From the NCBI RefSeq assembly GCF_000620085.1, contig NZ_JHVJ01000006.1, positions 248,001-312,000 on the forward strand: 64,000 nucleotides of DNA, read 5' to 3'. The translations under genes were made by a program, and so were the position numbers. Shown here one piece after another: positions 27,329-37,018 of the stretch. This stretch comes from Marinobacterium jannaschii DSM 6295 (GTDB lineage Bacteria; Pseudomonadota; Gammaproteobacteria; Pseudomonadales; Balneatricaceae). The notes beneath the pieces were generated by a model, which worked only from the letters and a program-made list of their open reading frames with translations, did no database searches and was not told where the DNA came from. Positions within the stretch are counted from its first letter, which is position 1; the number at the start of each line of letters is the position of its first letter.

Positions 27329-28543
27329 ATGAGCACGGACACACAACGGTTAAAGGTATTAAGCGCCGGTATTTTCAGTCTGATCCTGATGCTGGGGATC
27401 GGCCGCTTCGCCTACACACCACTATTGCCGGTGATGCAGCAGCAACAGGTACTGGGGATCGCCGAAGGCGGCTGGCTGGCGGCGATCAATTACGGTGGCT
27501 ATCTCTGTGGCGCCATACTGGCAGCGATGATCGGCGATCTGGTGGTGAAAGACCGGCTCTACCGGGGCAGCCTGGTGCTGGCTCTGCTCACCACGGTCGG
27601 CATGGGCCTGACGGAGAATATCTGGCTCTGGGCAGTACTGCGTTTCTTCGCCGGGCTGGCCAGCGCCGGTGGCCTGCTGATCGGTTCCGGTCTGATCCTG
27701 AACTGGCTGATCCGCCATGGTCACCGCAGCGAGCTGGGCATCCATATCAGCGGCATGGGCCTGGGCATCAGCCTCTGTGCTCTGGCCGTGGAGCTGATGA
27801 GTCCCTGGTTTGACTGGCGCGGGCAGTGGCTGCTGTTCAGTCTGATCGGCGGACTGATACTGATCCCGGCCTGGCGCTGGCTGCCTTCGCCGGATCGCAG
27901 CCAGCTCAACCACAACGGCCCGCAGATGCAGGATAATCCACCCGGCAGGCTTTTCCTGCGCCTGTTTATGGCGGCCTACTTCTGCGCCGGGGTTGGCTAT
28001 GCCGTCAGCGCGACCTTTATTGTGGCGATTGTCGAGCAGTTGCCGGGGCAGGCCGGAAATGGCGCGCTGGCATTTATCGTGGTGGGCGTCGCCGCTGCAC
28101 CGGCCTGTATTCTCTGGGACCTGATCGCCCGCCGCATTGGCAATATCAACGCCCTGAGCAGCGCCTACCTGCTGCAGATCCTCAGCCTGTTGCTACCGGT
28201 GATGATCCCCGGCCTGAGCACCAGCCTGATCGGTGCTGCCCTGTTCGGTGCCACCTTTATCGGTATCGTCAGCCTGGTGCTGACTATGGCGGGCCGCTAC
28301 TACCCGAGCCGACCGGCCAGGATGATGGGGGTGATGACTATCTCCTACGGCATCGCCCAGATCATCGCCCCGGCCCTGACCGGACTGCTGGCAGAACACT
28401 ATGGCAGCTATGATGCGGCGATCTGGCTGGCGATCATTATGATGGCGGCAGGCAGCCTGCTGACCCTGCCGCTGGGCATACTGGAGCGACGCAAGCGACA
28501 GCCCCGGGGCACCTCGACAGCGGCCCTCAGGGCAACGACCTGA
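27329..28543 (+). CDS. YbfB/YjiJ-family MFS transporter
   Basis: A 404-residue protein with 12 predicted membrane segments. The N-terminus LGIGRFAYTPLLPVM and the later GLASAGGLLIGSGLILNWL and YPSRPARMMGVMTISYGIAQ stretches are characteristic of YbfB/YjiJ-type major facilitator proteins. The substrate is unknown. Strong AAGGGGGA site before the ATG. Likely controlled by the divergent LysR regulator. Confidence 0.88.
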   Translation: MSTDTQRLKVLSAGIFSLILMLGIGRFAYTPLLPVMQQQQVLGIAEGGWLAAINYGGYLCGAILAAMIGDLVVKDRLYRGSLVLALLTTVGMGLTENIWLWAVLRFFAGLASAGGLLIGSGLILNWLIRHGHRSELGIHISGMGLGISLCALAVELMSPWFDWRGQWLLFSLIGGLILIPAWRWLPSPDRSQLNHNGPQMQDNPPGRLFLRLFMAAYFCAGVGYAVSATFIVAIVEQLPGQAGNGALAFIVVGVAAAPACILWDLIARRIGNINALSSAYLLQILSLLLPVMIPGLSTSLIGAALFGATFIGIVSLVLTMAGRYYPSRPARMMGVMTISYGIAQIIAPALTGLLAEHYGSYDAAIWLAIIMMAAGSLLTLPLGILERRKRQPRGTSTAALRATT

Positions 28544-28875
28544 CCGCCCGGGGAGCTTCGGAAAAGCGTCGCGCCGCCGGGCGATAATCGCGGCTGAAAC
28601 TGTGCCGATATCAACCTCTGAAGGGATCCATCCCATATTGCATATAAAGCAATACAGTAATGATAATATCTCAATATACGCAAGATTAGAGTTGCGTTAG
28701 AGTAGCGCCATTCGATCGCGGATCTGTCGGCTAACCAGCTATTGGACGGCTTCGCCATCCGCCGGATCTGACAGTGCCAATGCAGACTGAAGTCCGGCGA
28801 TCAGCGACAAACACGATGAATTCAGTGTGTTTGCCTCCGTGCAGACACTCACTTATTTGAATGGAAATATCAGCC
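28544..28875 (+). other. Leader region of ilvC
   Basis: A 332-base gap without a credible gene. It contains a hairpin around GGACGGCTTCGCCATCC (28744-28760) and an AT-rich block at 28630-28690 that may hold the ilvC promoter. I see no leader peptide rich in Ile, Leu or Val, so a classical attenuator is not supported. Confidence 0.4.
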
Positions 28876-30351
28876 ATGTCTAACAACTATTTCAACACGC
28901 TGCCTCTGCGTGAGCAGCTGGAACAACTGGGTAAGTGCCGCTTCATGACCATGGACGAGTTCGACGATGGCGTTGAAGCTCTGAAAGGCAAAAAGATGGT
29001 CGTTATCGGTTGTGGTGCTCAGGGCCTGGCTCAGGGCATGAACCTGCGCGACAGTGGCTGCGATGTTTCCTACGCACTGCGTGAAGCTGCGATCGCTGAA
29101 AAGCGTCAGTCCTGGAAAAACGCCACCGAGAACGGTTTCGTTGTCGGTACTTACGAAGAGCTGATCCCGACGGCTGACGTTGTACTGAACCTGACGCCGG
29201 ACAAGCAGCACACACCTGTTGTTAACGCTGTTATGCCGCTGATGAAAGAAGGCGCTTGCCTGTCTTACTCCCACGGTTTCAACATCGTTGAAGAAGGCAT
29301 GAAGATCCGTGACGACCTGACTGTCATCATGGTTGCACCTAAGTGCCCGGGTTCTGAAGTACGTAACGAATACGTGCGTGGCTTCGGTGTTCCTACCCTG
29401 ATCGCTGTTCACGAAGACAACGACCCTAAAGGCGAAGGTCTGGCACTGGCTAAGGCATACGCGGTTGGTACCGGCGGGCACAAAGCGGGCGTTCTGATGT
29501 CCTCTTTCATCGCTGAAGTTAAGTCCGACCTGATGGGCGAGCAGACTATCCTGTGCGGTATGCTGCAGACCGGTTCCCTGCTGTGCTTCGACAAGATGGT
29601 CGAAGAAGGCATCGAGCCAGGCTACGCTTCCAAGCTGATCCAGTACGGCTGGGAAACCATCACTGAAGCTCTGAAATACGGCGGCGTAACCAACATGCTG
29701 GACCGCCTGTCCAACCCTGCGAAGATCAAGGCATTCGATCTGGCAGAAGAGCTGAAACAGATCATGCGTCCGCTGTACAACAAGCACCAGGACGACATCA
29801 TCGATGGCACTTTCTCCCGCGTGATGATGGAAGACTGGGCGAACGATGACAAAAACCTGCTGGGCTGGCGCGCAGAGACTGCTGAGACTGCTTTCGAGAA
29901 GACTCCGGCTGGCGATGTAGAAATCTCCGAGCAGGAATACTTCGACAAAGGCATCCTGATGGTTGCTATGGTTAAGGCGGGTGTTGAACTGGCGTTCGAA
30001 ACCATGACGGCTGCCGGCATCATCGCTGATTCTGCATACTACGAGTCCCTGCACGAAACGCCGCTGATCGCGAACACTATCGCCCGTAAGAAGCTGTACG
30101 AGATGAACGCCACTATCTCCGATACGGCTGAGTACGGCTGCTACCTGTACAACCACGCGTGTCTGCCGCTGCTGGCTGACTTCATGAAGGACATCAAGAC
30201 CGACGTTATCGGTAAGGGTCTGGAGCTGGAAGACACTGGCGTAGACAACGCCCGCCTGATTGAAGTGAACGCGGCCCTGCGTGCTCACCCGGTTGAAGCG
30301 ATCGGCGCGACTCTGCGCGGTCACATGGCTGACATGAAGAAAATCGTTTAA
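28876..30351 (+). CDS. ilvC: Ketol-acid reductoisomerase, class II (long form)
   Basis: It converts acetolactate and acetohydroxybutyrate into dihydroxy acids for valine, leucine and isoleucine synthesis, using NADPH. The 491-residue protein aligns with the E. coli class II enzyme throughout: [12 protein letters not shown] at the start, the Rossmann loop [39 protein letters not shown], and the duplicated knotted C-terminal domain. Codon use is that of a highly expressed gene. The ATG at 28876 is the family start. ilvB and ilvN are not adjacent, so the gene stands alone, with its own terminator. Confidence 0.97.
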   Translation: MSNNYFNTLPLREQLEQLGKCRFMTMDEFDDGVEALKGKKMVVIGCGAQGLAQGMNLRDSGCDVSYALREAAIAEKRQSWKNATENGFVVGTYEELIPTADVVLNLTPDKQHTPVVNAVMPLMKEGACLSYSHGFNIVEEGMKIRDDLTVIMVAPKCPGSEVRNEYVRGFGVPTLIAVHEDNDPKGEGLALAKAYAVGTGGHKAGVLMSSFIAEVKSDLMGEQTILCGMLQTGSLLCFDKMVEEGIEPGYASKLIQYGWETITEALKYGGVTNMLDRLSNPAKIKAFDLAEELKQIMRPLYNKHQDDIIDGTFSRVMMEDWANDDKNLLGWRAETAETAFEKTPAGDVEISEQEYFDKGILMVAMVKAGVELAFETMTAAGIIADSAYYESLHETPLIANTIARKKLYEMNATISDTAEYGCYLYNHACLPLLADFMKDIKTDVIGKGLELEDTGVDNARLIEVNAALRAHPVEAIGATLRGHMADMKKIV

Positions 30352-30404
30352 GACACTCCCTGCTGCTGCCCGCGCCCCGCGCCGGCAGCCACTGCAGACG
30401 ATCA

Positions 30405-30435
30405 AGGCCGGGACTCATCTCCCGGCCTTTTTTTT
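30405..30435 (+). terminator. Terminator after ilvC
   Basis: AGGCCGGGA pairs with TCCCGGCCT around a short loop and is followed by T8. Confidence 0.93.
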
Positions 30436-30466
30436 GACTTTTTGGTACCCGATAGGGGTATACCCC
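30435..30466 (+). promoter_or_regulatory. Promoter with overlapping palindrome upstream of modF
   Basis: TTGACT (30435-30440) and TATACC (30459-30464) with an 18-base spacer. The -10 region lies inside the perfect 12-base palindrome GGGGTATACCCC (30455-30466). A dimeric repressor or activator could bind there. The modF start is 21 bases downstream. Confidence 0.55.
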
Positions 30467-30486
30467 GAACAGACAGGTCAGCTGCG

Positions 30487-31905
30487 ATGACAATTCGCCT
30501 AGATGATTTAACCGTAAATTTTGACGAGCGCTTCCAGCTCAATAACATCAACTGGCAGCTGGAAGACGATCAGCACTGGGTGGTTACCGGTGCCAATGGT
30601 TCCGGCAAGTCCGCCCTGGCGGCGGTACTGGCCGGGGCCGGTGAGATCGTTTCCGGCAATCTGCAGGGCGTGCCGCCGCGGGTCGGGCTGGTTTCCTTCG
30701 AGGCCCAGGCCGAGCTGATCGCTGCCGAGCTGAAGAAAGATGACGCCGACATTATGGATGTGATCGCAGAAGGCACCCCGGTGCGGGAGATCCTGCTGCA
30801 GCCAGGCAGCGATGCGGCACTGGTGGATGAACTGGTGGAGAAGTTCGGCCTCAGCGCGCTGATGGACCGCGCCTTCCGCAAGCTCTCCACCGGCGAATCA
30901 CGCAAGATGATGTTGATCCGCGCCCTGGCCAGCCAGCCGGACCTGCTGGTGCTGGACGAGCCGTTCGATGGCCTGGATGCGGCGACACTGGCGATGCTGC
31001 AGCAGTATCTGGCGTCACTGGTTGAGACGATTCCGATGGTGCTGGTACTGAACCGCTTTGACGAATTCCCGGACTTTATCAGCCATATCGCCTATGTCGA
31101 TAAGGGCCGGCTGGCGCATCAGGTGGCACGCAATGACGAAACCGCCTATGCCGAGCTGTATAAGCTGCTGCACCTGAAAACCACCGAACTGGAAGTCCCG
31201 GCTGCCGATCCGGAAACCGCGATTCCGGCGCTGGACCCGACTCAGCCGCTGGTGAAGCTGAACGGCATCAATATCCGCTACGGCGATACCACCGTGATTG
31301 GTGACCTGGACTGGACCATCGAACCCGGCAAGCACTGGCAGCTGAGCGGCCCCAACGGCAGCGGTAAGACCGGCCTGCTGTCGCTGATCACCGGCGACCA
31401 CCCGCAGTGCTACGTCAACGATATCTTTGTGTTTGGTTTTAAGCGCGGCAGCGGCGAGAGCATCTGGCAGATCAAGCAGTTTATCGGCTATGTCTCCACC
31501 TCACTGCAGTGGGAGTACAGCGTTGGTACCGGCCTGCGCAACGTCATTATCTCCGGTTTCTACGACAGCATCGGCCTCTATACCAAGGCCACCGAACGGC
31601 AGAAGCAGATCGCTGACCAGTGGCTGGCCCTGCTGGGGATGAGCGAGCGCGCCGACGAGCCGTTCAACAAGCTCTCCTACGGCGACCAGCGCCTGCTGCT
31701 GATCGCCCGCGCGATGGTGAAGCACCCGCCGCTGCTGATCCTCGATGAACCCTGCCTGGGTCTGGACGATATGAACCGTCAGCTGGTGCTGGCCCTGATC
31801 GAGAAGATCTGTGCCGACAGCGAAACCACAGTGCTGTACGTCAATCACCACCCGGAAGACCAGATCAAGGGGATCGATAACTACCTGGAACTGGATAAGC
31901 GCTGA
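30487..31905 (+). CDS. modF: ModF-type double ATP-binding protein
   Basis: A 472-residue cytosolic protein made of two ABC ATPase domains. Walker A motifs are GANGSGKS (about residue 36) and GPNGSGKT (about 282); signature motifs are LSTGESRKM and LSYGDQRLL; Walker B motifs are LLVLDEPFDGLD and LLILDEPCLGLD. This matches E. coli ModF (also called PhrA), a fused ATPase related to molybdate transport whose role is poorly defined. No modABC genes are nearby, so it is an orphan here. Confidence 0.88.
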   Translation: MTIRLDDLTVNFDERFQLNNINWQLEDDQHWVVTGANGSGKSALAAVLAGAGEIVSGNLQGVPPRVGLVSFEAQAELIAAELKKDDADIMDVIAEGTPVREILLQPGSDAALVDELVEKFGLSALMDRAFRKLSTGESRKMMLIRALASQPDLLVLDEPFDGLDAATLAMLQQYLASLVETIPMVLVLNRFDEFPDFISHIAYVDKGRLAHQVARNDETAYAELYKLLHLKTTELEVPAADPETAIPALDPTQPLVKLNGINIRYGDTTVIGDLDWTIEPGKHWQLSGPNGSGKTGLLSLITGDHPQCYVNDIFVFGFKRGSGESIWQIKQFIGYVSTSLQWEYSVGTGLRNVIISGFYDSIGLYTKATERQKQIADQWLALLGMSERADEPFNKLSYGDQRLLLIARAMVKHPPLLILDEPCLGLDDMNRQLVLALIEKICADSETTVLYVNHHPEDQIKGIDNYLELDKR

Positions 31906-31932
31906 TCACGCCTGCGGGCCACCCGGCCCGCT

Positions 31933-32349
31933 TTAACCTTCAGCCGCACTGAAGCGCTGCCCCGAGATCGCCGGATGGTACAGCGGCTGAATCACGTTGC
32001 CGGCAGGGTCGGTGCAGTGAAAACTGCGCGCACCGTCACTGTGATCATGCGGCTGGTCCAGCAGGGTCACGCCCTGGGCCTGCATAAACTCAAACCACTG
32101 CTGCAGGTGCGCCTTGCTGTCGACGATAAAGCCGAAGTGGTCCATACAACCACCTTGCCGGGATTCACCCGGGGCCGCCCGTCCCAGCGACAGGTTATCG
32201 TTACCACAGCTGAGATAGACCAGGTTCGGACTGGCCCGGCGCAGCAGCTGCATCCCCATAATCTCCACATAAAAGCGTTCACAGGCTTCCAGATCGTGAA
32301 CTTTCAGTGCCAGATGGCGCAGGCCATTAAAGGGCGCAGGACGTGTCAT
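31933..32349 (-). CDS. VOC-family (glyoxalase/dioxygenase-fold) protein
   Basis: A 138-residue protein with the paired beta-alpha-beta modules of the vicinal-oxygen-chelate fold: LRHLALKVHDLEACERFYVEIMGM at the start, MDHFGFIV in the middle, and a CTDPAGNVIQPLYHP ending that carries a metal-ligand position. The fold covers glyoxalases, dioxygenases and resistance proteins, so the substrate cannot be named. It converges with modF. Confidence 0.82.
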   Translation of the reverse strand: MTRPAPFNGLRHLALKVHDLEACERFYVEIMGMQLLRRASPNLVYLSCGNDNLSLGRAAPGESRQGGCMDHFGFIVDSKAHLQQWFEFMQAQGVTLLDQPHDHSDGARSFHCTDPAGNVIQPLYHPAISGQRFSAAEG

Positions 32350-32431
32350 AGCTTCACCTCAATTATTTTGACCCAAAAGTCAGGATTCAATATAGTAACC
32401 AGCCATCCCCCCGATGCCAAGTGGAGCTTCT

Positions 32432-32746
32432 ATGTACTGTATTGTGGTGAAAAATCAGCTGAAACCGGGCTGTCGCGATGCCTATCTGGCGGCGATGCTG
32501 CCCAATGCCAAAGCCTCAGTGGAACATGAACCGGGCTGTCTGGTATTTGATGTGCTGGAAGCGCGGGAAGAGCCGGACACCTTCTACCTGTATGAGATCT
32601 ACCAGAGTGAGGCGGCCCTGCAGGCGCATAAGGAAACCGGGCACTACCTCAGCAGCCGCCCGCTGATCGCCGACCTGCTGCAATCCACCTCGGTACTTCG
32701 GGCCGATGTCATCAGCACCCATCCGGATTGCCGTCCGGCCGCTTAA
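32432..32746 (+). CDS. ABM-domain (quinol monooxygenase-like) protein
   Basis: A 104-residue protein with the antibiotic-biosynthesis-monooxygenase fold: MYCIVVKNQLKPG, EHEPGCLVFDVLEAREEPDTFYLYEIYQSEAALQAHKETGHY and a C-terminal helix. LsrG and YgiN are relatives. The ATG at 32432 has a GTGGAGC site. It is divergent from the VOC gene; a link to the hydantoinase cluster downstream is possible but not shown. Confidence 0.85.
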   Translation: MYCIVVKNQLKPGCRDAYLAAMLPNAKASVEHEPGCLVFDVLEAREEPDTFYLYEIYQSEAALQAHKETGHYLSSRPLIADLLQSTSVLRADVISTHPDCRPAA

Positions 32747-32982
32747 TCCCTCCCCTGACCGCCCGACCGCCCCGGTGCGGCGGTCCCTCCTGCCGGTGAT
32801 TACCCGACCCTCAGGGCTTACGGCCCGCCGCCATGCGCTCAGCGTCAAAAACTGCTTCCCCCGCTGCCAATATCCGCCTCAGCTTGCTTCATATACTGGC
32901 TGCTATCAGGTGCGTTACTGCCGTAATAACCGCGGTAGGGACTCAGCCATGAACACACAAAAACAAATTCAAGAGGTGTGAT

Positions 32983-34740
32983 ATGTCCAGTAGCGTGGAT
33001 CCCATAACCCTGGCCGTCGTACGCGGGGCACTGGAAACAGCCCAGCGCGAGATGACCCTCACGCTGGAGAAGACCGGCCGCTCCAGCGTGTTTAACCTGG
33101 CCCACGATTACAGTAACGCTCTGTTCGACCACTACCCGGAGATGATCCTGCAGGGGCAGGATATCCCGATCCACCTGGGCTCACTGATTCCGGCCATGAA
33201 GGAGGTAGCGGCGTTTTACGGTGACGATATCCACGAGGGCGATGTGATCTATCACAACGATCCCGCTTACAAGGGCAGCCATATCCTCGATTGCTGTATG
33301 TACAAGCCGGTGTTTTATCAGGGCGAGCTGGTGTTCTGGACCGTCTGCAAAGGCCATCTGACCGATATCGGCGGCCCGGTGCCGGCCGGCTACAACCCGG
33401 ATGCCAAGGAGATCTATGCCGAAGGCCTGCGTATTCCGCCGGTCAAGCTGTGGGAGAAAGGCCGGCGGCGCGACGATGTGGTCAACCTGCTGCTGACCAA
33501 TATGCGGGCCCGACGCGACCAGGAGGGTGACCTCAATGCGCAGTTCGGTGCCTGCCGGGTGGGCGAGCGCAACCTGATTGCGTTACTCGATAAATACGGC
33601 GTGGCCGAGGTGAAAGCCTGCATTGCCGAACTGAAAAACATGGCTGACCGGCAGATGCGCAGCCTGATCGCCGAGGTGCCGGATGGTGAGTATTTCGGCT
33701 CGGCGGTACTGGAAGATGCCGGCCACGGCTTCGGCGAAATGGAGATCACTTCCAAAGTCACTATCAGCGGCGAGCGGGTGCATATCGAAGTGCAAAGCCC
33801 GCCGCAGGTGCCCTACTTCATCAACTCCTATGAGGGTAACTCCATGTCCGGGGTTTATCTGGGGCTGATGATGTTTGCCCAGCTGCCGCCGCCTTATAAC
33901 GAGGGGCTGTACCGCTGTGTCAGCGTCGACCTTGGCCACAAAGGTAGCCTCTGCAACGCCGAAGAACCGGCACCGCATGTCAACTGCACCACCACACCGA
34001 TGGAAACCCTGACCGATGCCGTGCGTAAGGCGCTGGAACAGGCTGCACCGGAACGGGTCGCTGCCTCCTGGGGCCACGCCAGCGGCATCAATATTGCCGG
34101 TATCGATCCGCGTACTGGCGAACAGTACGTCACTATGGTATTGGCCTCCATCATCTCCGGGGCCGGAGCGACCCGGGTCATGGACGGCTGGCATGCCTGC
34201 GGCCCGCTCTGCTGCTTCGGCGCCCTCAGTTCGGGCGATACCGAACTGCTGGAATACGCCTATCCAATCATTATCCGACGCTACGGACTGGTGCAGGACA
34301 GCGGCGGGGCCGGTATGTATCGCGGCGGATCGGGCACCGTCTGGGAGGTTGAACCGATCGATCACGATATGACGGTGGTGGCCTTCGGCGAAGGCCGTCA
34401 GATCCCGACAATGGGCGCGGCCGGAGCACGTAACCGTATGACCGATCCGAAGCTGGGCAGGCTGGTACTGCAGGCCGACAGTACCGAAGTGCACCGCAAG
34501 AACACGATCTTCACCGTCAAACCGGGACAGCGGCTGGCCAACTTCAATCCCGGCGGTGGCGGCTACGGCGATCCGTTGCAGCGCCAGCCCGAAGCGGTGT
34601 TGCAGGACTACCGCAATGGTCTGGTTTCTCTGGAAGCGGCGGCCAAGGAGTATGGCGTCGTGATTGATGCCCGGACCCTGAGTATCAACACCGCCGCCAC
34701 CGACACTCTGCGCCGTCAGGCCAGCCACAGCAGCAAATAA
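32983..34740 (+). CDS. hyuB: Hydantoinase B / oxoprolinase family subunit
   Basis: A 585-residue subunit of the N-methylhydantoinase/5-oxoprolinase/acetone carboxylase superfamily. It starts with DPITLAVVRGALE, has GDVIYHNDPAYKGSHILDC, the central GHLTDIGG, and the C-terminal NPGGGGYGDP that marks the family. With HyuA it should carry out an ATP-dependent opening or carboxylation of a cyclic amide or related compound; the substrate is unknown. AGAGGTG site before the ATG. It is followed by hyuA after 10 bases, so the two form an operon. Confidence 0.9.
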   Translation: MSSSVDPITLAVVRGALETAQREMTLTLEKTGRSSVFNLAHDYSNALFDHYPEMILQGQDIPIHLGSLIPAMKEVAAFYGDDIHEGDVIYHNDPAYKGSHILDCCMYKPVFYQGELVFWTVCKGHLTDIGGPVPAGYNPDAKEIYAEGLRIPPVKLWEKGRRRDDVVNLLLTNMRARRDQEGDLNAQFGACRVGERNLIALLDKYGVAEVKACIAELKNMADRQMRSLIAEVPDGEYFGSAVLEDAGHGFGEMEITSKVTISGERVHIEVQSPPQVPYFINSYEGNSMSGVYLGLMMFAQLPPPYNEGLYRCVSVDLGHKGSLCNAEEPAPHVNCTTTPMETLTDAVRKALEQAAPERVAASWGHASGINIAGIDPRTGEQYVTMVLASIISGAGATRVMDGWHACGPLCCFGALSSGDTELLEYAYPIIIRRYGLVQDSGGAGMYRGGSGTVWEVEPIDHDMTVVAFGEGRQIPTMGAAGARNRMTDPKLGRLVLQADSTEVHRKNTIFTVKPGQRLANFNPGGGGYGDPLQRQPEAVLQDYRNGLVSLEAAAKEYGVVIDARTLSINTAATDTLRRQASHSSK

Positions 34741-34750
34741 GGACAATAAG

Positions 34751-36829
34751 ATGCGTAATAAATATCGTCTGGGTATTGATGCCGGTGGCACCTTTACCGA
34801 CTTCGTACTGGCCGAAAACAACGGCAAACTGAGGGTATTCAAAAGCCCCTCGACACCGCAGGATGGCACGCTGGCGATCAAAGCCGGGCTGGCCCAGATC
34901 AGCGCCGAAATCGGTCGTCCGATCGAGGAGATCATCCAGGACTGCGACCTCTGTATTAACGGCACCACCGTGGCCCTCAACGCCCTGATCGAGAAGAAAG
35001 GGGTTAAGGTCGGCCTGCTCTGCACCGCCGGACATGAGGACAGCCTGGAGATCCGGCTGGGCCACAAGGAGGAGGGCTATCGCTATGAAGCGGATTTCCC
35101 ACCGGCGCATATGATCGTGCCGCGCCATCTGCGCCGCCCGATCAACGAACGGATCGTCGGCAGCGGCGAGGTCAACCAGCCACTGGATGAGCAGGAGATC
35201 CGCGACGCCGTCGAGTACTTCAAGGCCGAACAGGTCGAGAGCGTTGCCATCTCCTTTGTCTGGGCAGTACGCAACCCGGCGCATGAAAAGCGCGCCAAAG
35301 AGATCGTGCAGGAGATGATGCCGGGAGTGTTCGTCTGCAGCGGCAGCGAAGTCTATCCGCAGGTGCGTGAATACACCCGGACCTCCACCACCGTGGTGAA
35401 TGCCTACCTGAGCCCGGTGATGCGGCGCTACGTACAGAAGATCGATGACTACTTCCAGTCCCTCGGTGTGCGCTATCCGGTACGTTACTTCCAGTCCAAC
35501 GGCGGCCTCGCCGTGGGTGAGGCGATGCAGGGCCGGGCAGTCAACGCCATCAATTCAGGTCCGGCCTCGGCTCCCCAGGCGGGCCTGTTTGTCGGCCAGC
35601 CGTTCGGCATCGATAACGTGATCACCGTCGATATGGGCGGGACCTCGTTCGATATCACCCTGACCAGGGATGGCCAGACCAACCTGAATAAGAACATCGA
35701 CTTCCTGCGCTATCGTATCGGTGTACCGATGATACAGGTCGAGACTCTGGGCGCCGGCGGCGGCTCGATCTGTCAGGTCGACCAGTACGGCATGCTGCAG
35801 GTCGGCCCGGAAAGCGCCGGGGCCTCACCGGGACCGGTATGCTATGGCAAGGGCGGCCAGCGTCCGACAGTGACCGACGCCAACCTGGTGCTGGGCTACC
35901 TGAATCCCAAGGCGGTACTGGGGGGCACCATCCGCCTCGACCGGGATGCCGCGGTTCGCGCGATCAGGGAGCATGTTGCCGACCCGCTGGGGATCTCGGT
36001 GGAAAAGGCCGCCTACGGCATCAGCACTATCGTTAACCTGAATATGGTCAACGGTATCCGCCGGGTCTCTATCGAGCGAGGCTACGACCCGCGCGACTTC
36101 GCCCTGCTGTGCGCAGGCGGCGCCGCCGGGATGCATATTACCGCGCTGGCCGAGGAGATCGGTAGCTCGACCGTACTGGTGCCGAAGGTCTCTTCGGTGT
36201 TCTGCGCCTTCGGCCAGATCATCTCGGATGTGCGCTACAACTACCTGGCCTCAGAACCGATGCGGCTGGATAACAACGCCAACCTGCAGCTGCTGAATGA
36301 TAAGTTTGAAGCACTGGAACGACAGGGACGTGAACACCTGCAGGCCGATGGCTTTTCCGACCGGGAGATCAGTTTCAGCCGCAGCGTGGAGATGCGCTAC
36401 GTCGGCCAGATCCATGAGTGCAATGTCGATATCCATCCGGGCCCGATCTGCCGCGAGAAGATGGCCGCGGTACTGGATGACTTCCACCGCCGCCACGAAG
36501 AGCTGTACACCTATGCCGAACCACACAACCCGGTCGAGCTGGTCAATATCGAGACCACGCTGGTCGGCGAAGTGGGCAAGCCACAGTTCGAGGTACCGCA
36601 ACAGCGCGGCCTGACGGTCAGCGATGCACTGATCGAATACCGCCCGGCGCTGTTTGACGGCGACGGCCACTGGCTGGACACGCCGGTCTATGCCGGGGCC
36701 ATGCTGGATGTCGGAGTGGTGATCAATGGTCCGGCGATCGTCGAGGAGGCTACCACCAATATCGTGGTCCGCGAGGGCTGGCAGCTGGTGCTGGAAGAGA
36801 ACAACTGCTTCCGCCTGACCCGGCGCTGA
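34751..36829 (+). CDS. hyuA: Hydantoinase A / oxoprolinase family subunit
   Basis: A 692-residue ATP-binding partner of HyuB. The N-terminus GIDAGGTFTDFVL is the first phosphate-binding loop, VDMGGTSFDITL near residue 297 is the second, and AGGAAGMHITALAEEIG is typical of the family. Strong AAGGA site. Together with HyuB, the AraC regulator and the NCS1 transporter downstream, it suggests uptake and cleavage of a heterocycle such as a hydantoin or related N-ring compound. That function is an inference. Confidence 0.9.
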   Translation: MRNKYRLGIDAGGTFTDFVLAENNGKLRVFKSPSTPQDGTLAIKAGLAQISAEIGRPIEEIIQDCDLCINGTTVALNALIEKKGVKVGLLCTAGHEDSLEIRLGHKEEGYRYEADFPPAHMIVPRHLRRPINERIVGSGEVNQPLDEQEIRDAVEYFKAEQVESVAISFVWAVRNPAHEKRAKEIVQEMMPGVFVCSGSEVYPQVREYTRTSTTVVNAYLSPVMRRYVQKIDDYFQSLGVRYPVRYFQSNGGLAVGEAMQGRAVNAINSGPASAPQAGLFVGQPFGIDNVITVDMGGTSFDITLTRDGQTNLNKNIDFLRYRIGVPMIQVETLGAGGGSICQVDQYGMLQVGPESAGASPGPVCYGKGGQRPTVTDANLVLGYLNPKAVLGGTIRLDRDAAVRAIREHVADPLGISVEKAAYGISTIVNLNMVNGIRRVSIERGYDPRDFALLCAGGAAGMHITALAEEIGSSTVLVPKVSSVFCAFGQIISDVRYNYLASEPMRLDNNANLQLLNDKFEALERQGREHLQADGFSDREISFSRSVEMRYVGQIHECNVDIHPGPICREKMAAVLDDFHRRHEELYTYAEPHNPVELVNIETTLVGEVGKPQFEVPQQRGLTVSDALIEYRPALFDGDGHWLDTPVYAGAMLDVGVVINGPAIVEEATTNIVVREGWQLVLEENNCFRLTRR

Positions 36830-36868
36830 GCCTCCTGATGCAACCCTTTACCCGATAGCAGTAACCTT

Positions 36869-36906
36869 GGCCGGTCCTGTGCAGCCCTGCACGACCGGCC
36901 CTTTTT
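36869..36906 (+). terminator. Terminator after hyuA
   Basis: GGCCGGTC pairs with GACCGGCC, with an inner GTGCAG/CTGCAC helix, and is followed by CTTTTT. Confidence 0.9.
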
Positions 36907-37018
36907 ACCGGATGGCCGCGACAGCACGGTCATCTTTTACACAGTCCGCCCGCAAACACCGCTAGAATGGATGGATCTGCCCCGATATGAACTCAATAAA
37001 AATAAGAGAGGCGTTCAT

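Noticed and set aside
28870-30405. A 511-codon open frame on the minus strand over ilvC
   Set aside because: The opposite strand encodes a full-length, highly conserved ketol-acid reductoisomerase; the antisense frame is a by-product of its codon use.
33583-35067. A 494-codon open frame on the minus strand across hyuB and hyuA
   Set aside because: It is antisense to two well-defined family members and crosses their junction.
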